The notes: a model not told the origin generated them from the letters alone. Numbered from the stretch's first letter, positions 38,415 to 47,582 are shown. The stretch: 64,000 bases of DNA from Salinigranum marinum (GCF_024228675.1 NZ_CP100461.1:1550001-1614000); one strand, 5' to 3'. Translations and numbers: made by a program.

Positions 38415-39356
38415 TCAGAAGTACCCCAGGTCTTCGAGATGCTGTCGGCGTTCGGCGGCGACCGACTCGTCTCCGAGAGGCGCTTCCTCGTCCGTATCGG
38501 TGTTCCGGTCGAGGTTCGCCGTCGTCGCGTCCGCAACGAGGCTCCGAAGCACGGACGGAACCTCGCTGATGGGCGTGCCGTCGTCGATTCCGAGCGGCCG
38601 ACTGCTCGCCGCGTAGGCGTACGCGCCCTTACCATCCGGACCGTGGACCCCGTCGACCATCCCGTGATCGGAGAGGAGGACGACGACACCGTCGTCGCCG
38701 ACCGCGTCGCACACCTCCTCGACGAGGTCCGCGTACCGACGGTACCAGGCTTCGACCCGCGCTTCGTCCGTGTTCTGTGCGACGTGCTGGACCGCGTCCA
38801 GCGCGTAGAAGTGAGTCATCACCACGTCCGTCTCGTCGAGCGCCGCCAGCGTCGCCGCCCGTTTGACCTCGTGTTCCACCTCGCAGGCGTGCCAGAACCC
38901 TCGGGTCGGCTGGATCGACTCCGCGCGCATCTGCCCGGAGAGGGCGCTTCGGACCTCGGTCGCGACCGTCATCTCCGAGAGCCCCGGGACGCTGATCGCC
39001 GCCGGCGTGTCGGCCGCGGCGAGAAAGGAGTCGGCGACGGTGAGACTCCGACCGATCTCGTCGAAGACGCGGATCTCGTCGAAGAGGCTCCCGAGTCGCT
39101 GGCGGACGCCCTCGGGGAGTCCCACCGAGCGTGCGAGACGTGAGAGCCGCTGCGGCGTGGACACCTCGGCGTCGCCGTGGTTCGGGTGGTTCCCGTCCAG
39201 CAGGATGGGCCAGATGATCTTCGTGTGGACCTCCGCCCCCGTGAGTCCTTCCAGGTCGAGTTTCGCGTTCTCGGCGAGGCGGAGCGTCGGGAGGTCGTAT
39301 CGGTCCCGAACCCGGTCCACATCCAATGAGTCCAGTCCGAGGATCGCGACTTTCAT
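38415..39356 (-). CDS. Alkaline-phosphatase-superfamily hydrolase
   Basis: A 313-residue metal-dependent phosphodiesterase/phosphatase-like protein. It opens MKVAILGLDSLDVDRV with the first metal Asp. A candidate nucleophile Thr lies in GAEVHTKIIWPILLDGNHP near 43. The DVVMTHFYALDAVQHVAQNT block near 180 and VVLLSDHGMVDGVHGPDGKG near 227 supply further metal ligands (D, H, D, H). No signal peptide is seen. In this island it may hydrolyse a nucleotide-sugar or lipid-phosphate; this is inference. It lies 62 nt before the GT2 gene on the same strand. Confidence 0.72.
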   Translation of the reverse strand: MKVAILGLDSLDVDRVRDRYDLPTLRLAENAKLDLEGLTGAEVHTKIIWPILLDGNHPNHGDAEVSTPQRLSRLARSVGLPEGVRQRLGSLFDEIRVFDEIGRSLTVADSFLAAADTPAAISVPGLSEMTVATEVRSALSGQMRAESIQPTRGFWHACEVEHEVKRAATLAALDETDVVMTHFYALDAVQHVAQNTDEARVEAWYRRYADLVEEVCDAVGDDGVVVLLSDHGMVDGVHGPDGKGAYAYAASSRPLGIDDGTPISEVPSVLRSLVADATTANLDRNTDTDEEAPLGDESVAAERRQHLEDLGYF

Positions 39357-39501
39357 TCGCTACCCGGTTCCGCGTCGATTCAGTTAAGCCCTCACACTCG
39401 TCTCCGATGTGACCGACGACGCTCGGTCCCGTCGTTCGAGAGCGAAGCGGGCGTCTCCGAGCCAGAACGCACCGGGTCGAGAGCCCGAGTCGCCGGGCCG
39501 A

Positions 39502-40761
39502 TCACACCTCTTCCGAAGAGCGATTCTCTGCACCCTGATCTGCTTGCTGCGCCCGATCGGCGGTAGCGCGGTCGTACGCCGACTGGCACAGCGTCGCACA
39601 CGGGCCGATCCCCATCGCCCAGCCGAGGGGTGCGAGGACACGTGAGTGAACGGCCAGGTAGCGAAGGGCACGGTAGCCGTGGGATCCGTCTCCACGTTCG
39701 TCGAAGACGGACACCGCCGTCGTTGGAGGGGCGTCGACCTCCGATGGACACCGCTCCGGAGCGGTCGCCGGCGTGACGAACTCGATGCTGTCGTCGACGT
39801 CGAGCAGTTCGAACGGGTACAGCAACCGGGCGCAGACGTGACAGTCGTCGTCGTACAGGACGGTCAGTGGTTCGGGCCGCCAGAGGCGGCCGTAGATGTC
39901 GTCCCACGGCAGGAACAGCGTGAACAGTAGGTACTGATCGAAAAAGAGGATGTGCATCCCGACCGCGATGAAGGTGTGCATCCCCAACAGCCCAACCACG
40001 GCGGGCCACAGCGGGGCGCCGAGCACGACGACGAAGACGAACCCGAGTTCGAGAACGAGCGTCCCCGCGCCCGCGCCGAGCGCCAGGACCTCGTGTTCGA
40101 TGATGAACCGGCCCACGGGCGGAACCCCGTCGAGATACATGTACGAGTCGGTGAGGATAGTGCGTGAGAGGTTCCCTGCGGTGGCCCACTGGGCCCCGCC
40201 GTCGAGGATCTTGCCCAGCCCGGTGAAGAAGTAGACGAACGCGACGACGAGCAGCGTCCACTGCAACGCGGAGTGACGGTAGGTCTCGGGCGTGTCGGTG
40301 GTGAGGCGTCTGTTGAGCGAGGCCGTCGACCACCCGGCCGTGCGCCGGATCGCGTCCACCGAGAGGCGGTCTTCCGAACTGAACAGTGCGAAGAGCAAGA
40401 GCAGGTACACGACCGGGAGGAACGTGCTCCCCTGGTTCGAAACGGCGTAGTGGACACCGCTGAGGTACGCGAGGAGTACCGCACTCAGAAAGCCGGTCGC
40501 GGCGAGTCGGTACCCGACGACGACGGCCAAAATGAGACCGACTGTGACCGCGACGAGCGCCGGGAGCACGTCCAGTACGACCGGGGAGACGAGGTACGCG
40601 TGCGGGCTCTCGGCGAAGACGACGTACGGATACGTCGAGAGCGCGAGCCACTCGTACGAGAGCAGCTTCCAGACGGCGTAGAGCCCTGTGAGCACCCGAA
40701 CGACTGCGAGGTTCACCGGGCTCGCTCGATCCGGGTTGCGCCAGTAGTTTGAGGGTGTCAT
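39502..40761 (-). CDS. HTTM-DCC fusion membrane protein, start rewritten by IS
   Basis: A 419-residue protein. Residues 10-290 hold about eight membrane helices of the HTTM type (relatives of vitamin-K-dependent gamma-carboxylase). Residues 298-400 are a DCC1-like thioredoxin-fold domain with YDDDCHVCARLL. The insertion sequence upstream ends inside codon 4: the present ATG (40759-40761) is part of the IS terminal repeat and gives MTPSNYW. Before insertion the gene read ATG CTC GTA AAC TAC TGG (MLVNYW) from 41836, overlapping the upstream gene's stop. The reading frame is preserved. The biochemical role is unknown. Confidence 0.75.
   Translation of the reverse strand: MTPSNYWRNPDRASPVNLAVVRVLTGLYAVWKLLSYEWLALSTYPYVVFAESPHAYLVSPVVLDVLPALVAVTVGLILAVVVGYRLAATGFLSAVLLAYLSGVHYAVSNQGSTFLPVVYLLLLFALFSSEDRLSVDAIRRTAGWSTASLNRRLTTDTPETYRHSALQWTLLVVAFVYFFTGLGKILDGGAQWATAGNLSRTILTDSYMYLDGVPPVGRFIIEHEVLALGAGAGTLVLELGFVFVVVLGAPLWPAVVGLLGMHTFIAVGMHILFFDQYLLFTLFLPWDDIYGRLWRPEPLTVLYDDDCHVCARLLYPFELLDVDDSIEFVTPATAPERCPSEVDAPPTTAVSVFDERGDGSHGYRALRYLAVHSRVLAPLGWAMGIGPCATLCQSAYDRATADRAQQADQGAENRSSEEV
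40741..40750. repeat. Target-site duplication, left copy
   Basis: CCAGTAGTTT, identical to 41819-41828 on the other side of the insertion sequence. Joining the two flanks at one copy restores the original HTTM-DCC start region. Confidence 0.93.
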
Positions 40762-41818
40762 AGAAGAGTTCTCACACCGTGATCACGGTACTTCCCGGAT
40801 TGTCTCCACGTTCGTAGTTGGTGATTGCGACGACGAGGCGAAGGCACAGGGCGAGAAATACCTGCGCCCGTGCGTGGACGCGGCCTCGGGCGTGCGTTCG
40901 CCCGAGGCCGCAGTCCTTCACTGATTCGTTGGTTCGTTCGACTCCACTACGGCGGTTGTACGTCTCATCCAACGTGGACTGCTTCAACTGAACGTCCTCG
41001 CCGTGTTCGGTGATGCGGTCTTCGACCCTGTACTCAATGTCTTTCGGGTCATCAGCGTTCCGGGCGTTGTATGGAGCGACTGGCACGACCCCTGCGGTCA
41101 GCAGGTGGTCGTGCCAGTCGAGCGTGTCGTAGGCGCTGTCACCGACCATCCAGATCGGTGTGGCGACGGCGAGCGCGTCACGCGTGACGCGCATCGCCGT
41201 CTCTTCTGGCGCTTGCTTACTCTCGGTGAACTCCGCTCCGATCGGGATCTTTTGCCCGGTCGAGACGATCGTACAGCCGTAGCCGTAGTAGTACTCGTCG
41301 TCGGTTGGATCGTAGCACTTTGAGGCGTCTGGATCGGCGGGCATCGCCCTCACGTCTGTTGAATCGATACAGTAGGTCAAGTCGAGCAGGCCGCGCCGGG
41401 CGGCCTGCTCGACGAGGTGGTCGAACACCTTGTCAACGACGTGTTCAAGATCGGTGAGAAAGCGATCGACCGCGTCTCTCGACGGCGGTCGATCGAATCC
41501 ACAGCTCAGCCAGACGACCGTGTTCCGAAGCTCTCGTTCAACGGGACGAATGCCGTAGATGTCCTTGTAGTAGCAGTGGAGAAAGCCACGCATCAGTTCT
41601 GGTGGTTCGTGGTCTCGTGTTCGCCCCGTCTTCGCCGGGGCGAACACGTCGAACTCTTCGAGAAACTCGAAAGAGAGGTGCTCGAACAGCGCTAGCGTCT
41701 CTGTCTCCACGGCATTGAAGAACGAGTCTACCGAAGGATCATCTTGCAGGGTCGCTGAACTCATCCACCTCAGCGTTCACCCTGCTCTTTGGTGTGCTAA
41801 TCGTTCTATGACACCCTC
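40751..41818 (-). mobile_element. Insertion sequence, 1068 bp, IS4/IS5-type
   Basis: Ends are 28-bp imperfect inverted repeats beginning GAGGGTGTCATAGAA (40751-40778 and 41791-41818; the first 15 bp are identical, 23 of 28 overall). It is flanked by a 10-bp direct repeat CCAGTAGTTT at 40741-40750 and 41819-41828, the target duplication. One transposase gene fills the element. The identical duplications and intact transposase suggest a recent insertion. It sits at the 5' end of the HTTM-DCC gene. Confidence 0.95.
40772..41764 (-). CDS. Transposase, IS4/IS5-type DDE
   Basis: A 330-residue DDE transposase. Catalytic residues fit TYCIDSTDVRAMP (first Asp, near 132), PIWMVGDSAYDTLDW (second Asp, near 207) and YNRRSGVERTNESVKDCGLG (Glu, near 282). 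The N-terminal LMRGFLHCYYKDIYGIRPVERELR fits the family DNA-binding region. Its stop lies inside the left terminal repeat. It is intact and probably active. I cannot place it in a named ISH group without a database. Confidence 0.92.
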   Translation of the reverse strand: MSSATLQDDPSVDSFFNAVETETLALFEHLSFEFLEEFDVFAPAKTGRTRDHEPPELMRGFLHCYYKDIYGIRPVERELRNTVVWLSCGFDRPPSRDAVDRFLTDLEHVVDKVFDHLVEQAARRGLLDLTYCIDSTDVRAMPADPDASKCYDPTDDEYYYGYGCTIVSTGQKIPIGAEFTESKQAPEETAMRVTRDALAVATPIWMVGDSAYDTLDWHDHLLTAGVVPVAPYNARNADDPKDIEYRVEDRITEHGEDVQLKQSTLDETYNRRSGVERTNESVKDCGLGRTHARGRVHARAQVFLALCLRLVVAITNYERGDNPGSTVITV

Positions 41819-41828
41819 CCAGTAGTTT
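41819..41828. repeat. Target-site duplication, right copy
   Basis: CCAGTAGTTT, the partner of 40741-40750. It also contains two of the three bases of the stop codon (41827-41829) of the upstream membrane-protein gene, so that gene was not damaged. Confidence 0.93.
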
Positions 41829-42456
41829 ACGAGCATTCGTCTCCGTGAACCGTGAACGCTGCCTCGGCGTCGTACCGTTCCAGTTCGCGACCGTCGGGGG
41901 TGACCCCGACGGTGACGGCGTACCCACGGACAGCCGTGATGCGATCGATTCCGTCGAGGTGCCGCGGCTGCCACCGGAACCCGAACTGATGCCGCGGGAA
42001 CTTCACCGCCTCGACGATCGACGGCTCGCCGACTTCGGCCCTGTACGACCGCGCCCGGTCGAGGAGATAACAGCCCATCTGCCGCCGTTGCTCCGCCGTG
42101 TACTCCGTCGCCATCTGTGCGGTCAACCGCTTGACCGGCGTCGCGAGGATCGGTGGAGCCGCCCGGGCGTCGTATTTCAGCTCGTCACCGTCGGCGTCGA
42201 CCACGCGGAGCTCGTAGAACGACTCCTCGGTGGAGCGCTCGCCCGGATACAGGTGCCAGTTGAAGAAGGGCCACGCGAACAGCCCGGTCGACCCGCTCAA
42301 CAGGAGGAAGACCAAAAATAGCGCGATGAACCCCTGGCGCGAGACCGAGCGGTCGCGGAAGTAGATCGCCACACCCGCGGCGGCAAAGAAACACAGGAAG
42401 AACGCCAGCCGCAACAGCTGTGTCGGGAACTGGCTGAGGAGTTCGCGGAGGATCAT
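41827..42456 (-). CDS. Membrane-anchored hypothetical protein, HTTM partner
   Basis: A 209-residue protein with two N-terminal membrane helices (about 13-33 and 42-65), then a polar domain starting NWHLYPGERSTEESFYELRV. That domain ends with two strands (GYAVTVGVTPDGRELERYD; AAFTVHGDECS). The topology puts the domain outside or inside depending on orientation; it is not determined here. Its stop codon overlapped the original start of the HTTM-DCC gene by 8 nt, so the two were translated together before the insertion. Family unknown. Confidence 0.68.
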   Translation of the reverse strand: MILRELLSQFPTQLLRLAFFLCFFAAAGVAIYFRDRSVSRQGFIALFLVFLLLSGSTGLFAWPFFNWHLYPGERSTEESFYELRVVDADGDELKYDARAAPPILATPVKRLTAQMATEYTAEQRRQMGCYLLDRARSYRAEVGEPSIVEAVKFPRHQFGFRWQPRHLDGIDRITAVRGYAVTVGVTPDGRELERYDAEAAFTVHGDECS

Positions 42457-42463
42457 CGTAACG

Positions 42464-43252
42464 CTACTCTGTTTCGTTCGCCCGGTACACCCGTTTCGTC
42501 TCGTCCGCTTCGACCAGCGTCATCGACGAGGCGTCGAGCCGTTCGCGAAGCGCGACGATGTCGTCGGCGATCTCCGTATGTTCGGACTTCGTGTCGTGGA
42601 GTTCGAGTACCAGCAGCGAGCAGTACTCTTCGACGAGGGCCAGTTCGTCGAGCAGGTCGACCTCGGCACCCTCGATGTCGACGATCAGCGCGAACTCGTC
42701 GAGGTCGAACCGTTCGCGAAGTTCGCGAAGCGAGGTCGCAGGGACCTCGACGCCCGCGTCGGACGAACTCCGCGTCGAGTTGCTCCAGAAGTGCGGGTGC
42801 GTGTACAGCGTCGCCGTTGATTGACCCGGCGCATACGCGCCGTGGACGATCTCGAAGGCGGCGTCGTTCCGGCGGCGGGTGTCCTCCAACACCGGAATCA
42901 ACCGTTCGTTGGCCTCAACCACGACGTGAGTCGTCCCCGGGTCGAGTAGTCGATCGGTGTACGCCCCGATGAACCCGAGCCCGCCGCCGAGTTCGACGAG
43001 TGGCGTCGAGCGATCCAGGTAGCGATCCAGCAGCTGTTTCTCGCCGATCTCGTAGTGGTTGCGTGCGATCGCCGCCTTGATCCGCCGCGTGACGACCGGC
43101 GGTTCGAGGTCAAGGGTGACACCGTGGTAGGTGACGATATCACCGCGGAACTCGGCCAGTCGGCCGTACAAGGGGTTAAGGATCGACTCCTTGACGCCGC
43201 CGAGCGTGTCGACGAGGCTGCGATCCGGTACCCGTTGATCGTTGCCAGTCAT
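42464..43252 (-). CDS. FkbM family methyltransferase
   Basis: A 262-residue SAM-dependent methyltransferase of the FkbM type. The SAM motif is TPLVELGGGLGFIGAYTDRLL near 85-105. HVVVEANERLIPVLEDTRRR is near 112. The hallmark acidic motif FALIVDIEGAEVDLLDELAL is near 190. FkbM enzymes O-methylate small molecules and glycans, so glycan methylation is probable here. The ATG at 43252 overlaps the asnB stop (ATGA), fixing the start. Confidence 0.85.
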   Translation of the reverse strand: MTGNDQRVPDRSLVDTLGGVKESILNPLYGRLAEFRGDIVTYHGVTLDLEPPVVTRRIKAAIARNHYEIGEKQLLDRYLDRSTPLVELGGGLGFIGAYTDRLLDPGTTHVVVEANERLIPVLEDTRRRNDAAFEIVHGAYAPGQSTATLYTHPHFWSNSTRSSSDAGVEVPATSLRELRERFDLDEFALIVDIEGAEVDLLDELALVEEYCSLLVLELHDTKSEHTEIADDIVALRERLDASSMTLVEADETKRVYRANETE

Positions 43253-45159
43253 GTCGATGGAGACCGCACACGTTCGGGCGCCGAGTCGGAGTCGGCGGGG
43301 TTGGCCCACTCCCGATACCACAGCTCGAACGAGATGAGCAGCCAGAGCTTCGCCTGGTCGCGCGCACTCCCGGTCGACCTCGCGAGCAGGGCGTCGAGCG
43401 CGTCCTGTTCGAAGACGCCGTCTGCGGCCGCCCGGGAGTTCCGGACGAGGTGGAGATGTTCGTCGATGAACCCCAGTTCGTCGAGCGGGGCTGAAAAACC
43501 CTGTTTCTCCCGGTCGAGGATCGAATCCGGCAACACCCGGCGGGCGACTCGCTTCAGCAGGTGTTTCTTCTCCCCGTCGTCGAACAGCGTCTCCTCGTCG
43601 AGCGCGAGCGTGTACGTGAGCAGTCGGTGATCGAGGAACGGGACCCGCACCTCCAGGGAGTTTGCCATGCTCGCGCGGTCGACTTTCACCAGGATATCAT
43701 CGACCATGAACGTCTGTGCGTCGAACCGTTGCAGGTCGGGGATGGAGTCGAGTCCGGACGACGCTCGCGCCGCGAGCACGTCGTCGGCGTCGCTCAGTTC
43801 CGCCGCCAGGTCGTCGCTCAACAGCTCCGTCACCTCGCTCGTCTCGAACCGCGGCGCCATGAGATGTCGGTACCGGTCGAGGCCCGAGCGGTCGAAAGGT
43901 TCGAGCCGCGAGCGAACCGCGTCGACGTACCGGTTGTCGAGCGACGACGGGACGACCCCCAGGAGCCCGTCGAGCGCGCCGAACAGCCCCGCGAAGTCGC
44001 CGAGTGCCTCGTACCGGCGGTGCCGGCTGTACCAGTTGTAGCCGGCGAAGGCCTCGTCGCCACCGTCACCCGAGAGCGCGACTTTGAACTCCTCGCTGAT
44101 CGCCTCCATGATCATGAACGTCGGGAAGATCGAACTGTCGCCGATCGGCTCGTCGTAGTAGTACATGAGCCGTTCGGCGAGGTCCGACAGGTCCTGCGAG
44201 GAGAGCGTTCGTTCCGTGTGGGCCGTCCCGAACGCGCCCGCGACGGTGCGAGCGTGCGGGAGTTCGTCGTCGGTCCCGTCGAACCCCAGCGAGTAGGTCG
44301 AGGTCTCGTCGAGGTGGCGGCTGGCGAAGGCCGTCACGAGACTCGAATCTAGTCCCCCGCTCAGGAGGACGCTCAGCGGGACGTCGCTGACGAGGTGTTC
44401 TGCGACCGCGTCGTCGAGCAGTCCTTCGACGACGGCCTCGGGGTCGTCTGCTCGATCCAACTCGGCTCGTCGAGCGTCGACCGCCTCGTCGAGGCTCCAG
44501 TACTCCGTGAGCTCCGTCGTGCCGTCCTCGTGGACGAGGAGGTGGCCGGGTGGGAGCTTCCGGATGCCCTGCCAGATCGATCGGGGAGCCGGCACGTACC
44601 GGTACAGCAGGAAGTCGTGGACGGCCGCCGGGTCGACCTCCCGCGGGACGGCGGGGTCTCGGACGATCGACTTCAGTTCCGAGGCGAAGACGAACCGATC
44701 GTCGACGTCGTAGTAGTAACACGGCTTGATACCCAGGCGGTCGCGGGCGACGACCAGTCGCTCCTCGCGTTCGTCCCAGATGGCGAAGACGAACATCCCC
44801 CGGAACCGCTCGACGCAGTCGGTCCCCCACTCCTCGTAGGCGTGGAGGATGACTTCGGTGTCGGTCTCGCTGGTGAACTCGTGACCCCGCGCCTGTAGCT
44901 CCTCGCGGACGGGCTGGTAGTTGTACGTCTCGCCGTTGTAGACGATCCAGACGTCGCCCGTCTCGTTCGTGAGTGGCATGTCCCCCGCCGCGCTCGTGTC
45001 GATGATCGAGAGGCGGCGCGAGCCGAGTGCCACGCGCTCGTCGTCGCTCGTGTAGACGCCACGCCCGTCGGGCCCTCGGTGGGTGAGTTCGTCGAGCATC
45101 GCGTCGAACAGGTCGAGATCGAGGGGGTCGGCCGCGATTTCACCGGTGATGCCACACAT
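43249..45159 (-). CDS. asnB: Asparagine-synthetase-type amidotransferase
   Basis: A 636-residue glutamine-hydrolysing amidotransferase. The N-terminal Met-Cys-Gly (MCGITGEIA) supplies the Cys nucleophile, and RRLSIIDTSAAGDMPL lies near 52. The synthetase domain has the ATP loop SVLLSGGLDSSLVTAFASRH near 265 and ALSGDGGDEAFAGYNWYSRH near 355. Family members make asparagine, but copies inside glycan clusters amidate uronic acids. Here it sits between a GT4 gene (1-nt gap) and FkbM (ATGA overlap). The glycan role is inferred from context. Confidence 0.85.
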   Translation of the reverse strand: MCGITGEIAADPLDLDLFDAMLDELTHRGPDGRGVYTSDDERVALGSRRLSIIDTSAAGDMPLTNETGDVWIVYNGETYNYQPVREELQARGHEFTSETDTEVILHAYEEWGTDCVERFRGMFVFAIWDEREERLVVARDRLGIKPCYYYDVDDRFVFASELKSIVRDPAVPREVDPAAVHDFLLYRYVPAPRSIWQGIRKLPPGHLLVHEDGTTELTEYWSLDEAVDARRAELDRADDPEAVVEGLLDDAVAEHLVSDVPLSVLLSGGLDSSLVTAFASRHLDETSTYSLGFDGTDDELPHARTVAGAFGTAHTERTLSSQDLSDLAERLMYYYDEPIGDSSIFPTFMIMEAISEEFKVALSGDGGDEAFAGYNWYSRHRRYEALGDFAGLFGALDGLLGVVPSSLDNRYVDAVRSRLEPFDRSGLDRYRHLMAPRFETSEVTELLSDDLAAELSDADDVLAARASSGLDSIPDLQRFDAQTFMVDDILVKVDRASMANSLEVRVPFLDHRLLTYTLALDEETLFDDGEKKHLLKRVARRVLPDSILDREKQGFSAPLDELGFIDEHLHLVRNSRAAADGVFEQDALDALLARSTGSARDQAKLWLLISFELWYREWANPADSDSAPERVRSPST

Positions 45160-45160
45160 C

Positions 45161-46375
45161 TCACTCGGTCACCCCTGCCAGGGACAGGATTCGCTTACAC
45201 CGGTCACGCCATGAGTACCGTGTCGCCGTCTCATAAGCGTTCCGCGAGAGCCGGTCGGCCAGCGCCTCGTCGTCGAGGGCGCGTTCGACGAACGCGGCCA
45301 GTTCGTCGATGTCGTTCGGCGCCGCGAGCAGCGCGTCCTGTTCGTGTTCGACGGTTCGGCTGACAGCGGGAATGTCGCTGGAGACGACCGGCCGCCTCGA
45401 CGCGAGATACTCGAACAGTTTCAGCGGCGACGTCGACTCCAGATCCATCAACGTGACCTCTCGTTCGGTGTCGTACGGCATCAACAGCACGTCGGCGGCC
45501 GCGAGGTACGTCGGGACGAGGCAGTTCTCGACGTGGCCCGAGAAGTGAGCGTTCTCGGCGTTGAGGTCGGCCGCCACACCGCGCCACTTCGCGACGTCGT
45601 CGTCGGAGCCACCGACGAGTTGGAACCGTCGGTCGGGCAGGCGCGCGGCGACGCGCAGGACGTGTTCGATCCCCTTGTCGGCGTGTAGCGAGCCGAGGTA
45701 CATCACGACGTCGCTGTCCTGCGGGAGCGACACCCGCTCCCGGGCAGTGTGCTTGTCGGGCGCGGCGTCGAACTGCGCCAAGTCGACGCCGTCTTGCAGG
45801 ACAGCGACCTTCTCCTCGGGGACGCCAGCGTCGACGAAGTTCGTCTTCAGCCGCTCGGAGATCGTCACGAGCAGGCGGAACTCCGGCGACGTGCTGTTGC
45901 GAACGGCTCGTTTGAGCGACGGTTTCCGGATGCGCGGCGTGTGTGTCTCCATGACGGTCGGGACACCGCGTTCGACGGCGTAGTTGACCGCTCGGTACGA
46001 CCGGCAGTAGCAGACGTCGACGCCCGCGTCGACGCAGCGGTCGACGATGGCGCGTTCGGGGTCGGCCACCCGCCGGGCGGCCCCGAACGTCGCGTACGTC
46101 AGCGCGTCGAGCGCGAGCCCCAGTGGCCAGACGTCGCGAAGGTAGTACGGCGTCCGGTCGGTGAAAAAGCGGACGTCGATCGACGAGTCGATCCCGTAGT
46201 AGTCGGTCACGGACGATACCTCGCGGCGGTGTCGTCTCTCGGACAGCCGCTCGACGGTGAGCAGTTCGACGTCGTGTCCCAGTTGTGCGAAGCCGTTGGC
46301 GTTCTTCGCGACCGCGACACTGTGTGCCCACTGCGAGGGAACGTGACCCGAACTGACGACGGCGACCCGCATCAA
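45161..46375 (-). CDS. Glycosyltransferase family 4 (first)
   Basis: A 404-residue GT-B enzyme. The N-terminal domain begins VAVVSSGHVPSQWAHSVAVAKNANG. The donor domain has DVVMYLGSLHADKGIEHVLRVA near 225 and the acidic EX7E region in PLKLFEYLASRRPVVSSDIP near 318. The ATG at 46375 overlaps the stop of the upstream GT4 gene (ATGA), so both are cotranslated. The sugar is unknown. It belongs to the aglG-led operon. Confidence 0.85.
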   Translation of the reverse strand: MMRVAVVSSGHVPSQWAHSVAVAKNANGFAQLGHDVELLTVERLSERRHRREVSSVTDYYGIDSSIDVRFFTDRTPYYLRDVWPLGLALDALTYATFGAARRVADPERAIVDRCVDAGVDVCYCRSYRAVNYAVERGVPTVMETHTPRIRKPSLKRAVRNSTSPEFRLLVTISERLKTNFVDAGVPEEKVAVLQDGVDLAQFDAAPDKHTARERVSLPQDSDVVMYLGSLHADKGIEHVLRVAARLPDRRFQLVGGSDDDVAKWRGVAADLNAENAHFSGHVENCLVPTYLAAADVLLMPYDTEREVTLMDLESTSPLKLFEYLASRRPVVSSDIPAVSRTVEHEQDALLAAPNDIDELAAFVERALDDEALADRLSRNAYETATRYSWRDRCKRILSLAGVTE

Positions 46376-47565
46376 CTCTCCTCCCGAACGAGCCGCCCGT
46401 ACAGCGCCGCCTCACGCCCGGCGATCGTGTCGAGGCTGTACTCCGTATCGATCGTCCGCCGGGCGTTCGTCCCCAGTTCCTCCCGGAGCGCCGCGTCGGT
46501 GATCACTCTATCGATCGCCGCCCGAAGCGACGCTGGATCGGTCTCACAGAGCAGTCCGTCCGTCCCGTGGGTGACAACCTCGTTGATCCCCTGTACGTCG
46601 GTGCCGACGACCGCCAGCCCGCAGGACATCGCTTCGAGCAGGGTTTTCGGCATCCCTTCGAACTTCGACGGGAGGACGAACGCCTCGTGTTCGTTCAACA
46701 GCGCCGGGAGGTCGTGGTTCGGGACCCGCCCCACGAAGGTCACGTCGGCACCGACCTCGTCGGCCAGCTCGGCCAGATCGTCGCGGAGTGCTCCGTCCCC
46801 GACGACCGTCAGGCGGTACGGCGTCGGGCCGAGAGCGCGGACGAGCGCGCGAAGGTTCTTCTGTGGAGCGAGTCGGCCCACGAAACAGAGGCTGTTCGGG
46901 CGTGTCTCGACGTCTATCGGCCGGAAGACGTCGGTCTCGATGTAGTTCGGGAGCATGAGATGTTCGCCGCGAACCCAGTACCGGTCTTCGACGGACGCGT
47001 GCCCGCGGGGAGAGGAGGTGAACACGGCGTCTGCGAAGCAGTACGCCACCGCCTCGAGCGTGGTCGCCACGACGCGGATCGGGAGCGGCTTGTCGAGTTC
47101 GTCGTAGAACGTCGAGAGGACGTAGCCCGTCCGGACGACCAGCGCCGGACCGCAGAGGTACTTCGCGAGAAGCGCGGTCCACGAACCGAGCATCTGGTTC
47201 GTCTTCACCACGTCGACCTCCCGGAGGAGCCGGTAGTGGACGAGGGGGGCGAGAAACGAGTACAGCAGGTCGTTGTGGACGCGGCGCTTCGGGACGATCT
47301 CCACGTTGTCGGCGAGGTGGTCCGTGTACGCGCGGTCGGACGCGTCGCCGTACGTGAAGAGGTAGACGTGGTCGGCGTGATCGGCGAGGCGGTTGTAGAC
47401 GGCCACCTCGCGGTCGAGCATGCCGTCTTCGAACCACGCGCGTATCGTCACGCCGAAGGTGAAAAACAGCGCGATCGTCACGCCGTCGACCGCGGCGGTC
47501 GGTTCCGCTGCGCCGTCGAGTGGCGCGTCGTCAGTCGTCGTGTGAGCGTCGTCGGGTGCGTGCAT
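46372..47565 (-). CDS. Glycosyltransferase family 4 (second)
   Basis: A 397-residue GT-B enzyme. An acidic 25-residue leader precedes TIALFFTFGVTIRAWFEDGM. LCFVGRLAPQKNLRALVRALG near 225 and the EX7E-type motif in LPSKFEGMPKTLLEAMSCGLAV near 305 are the donor-site signatures. The ATG at 47565 fits the family start; the longer frame runs into the aglG gene. It lies 17 nt after aglG. Confidence 0.85.
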   Translation of the reverse strand: MHAPDDAHTTTDDAPLDGAAEPTAAVDGVTIALFFTFGVTIRAWFEDGMLDREVAVYNRLADHADHVYLFTYGDASDRAYTDHLADNVEIVPKRRVHNDLLYSFLAPLVHYRLLREVDVVKTNQMLGSWTALLAKYLCGPALVVRTGYVLSTFYDELDKPLPIRVVATTLEAVAYCFADAVFTSSPRGHASVEDRYWVRGEHLMLPNYIETDVFRPIDVETRPNSLCFVGRLAPQKNLRALVRALGPTPYRLTVVGDGALRDDLAELADEVGADVTFVGRVPNHDLPALLNEHEAFVLPSKFEGMPKTLLEAMSCGLAVVGTDVQGINEVVTHGTDGLLCETDPASLRAAIDRVITDAALREELGTNARRTIDTEYSLDTIAGREAALYGRLVREES

Positions 47566-47582
47566 TGGTGTCGTAGTGGGAC

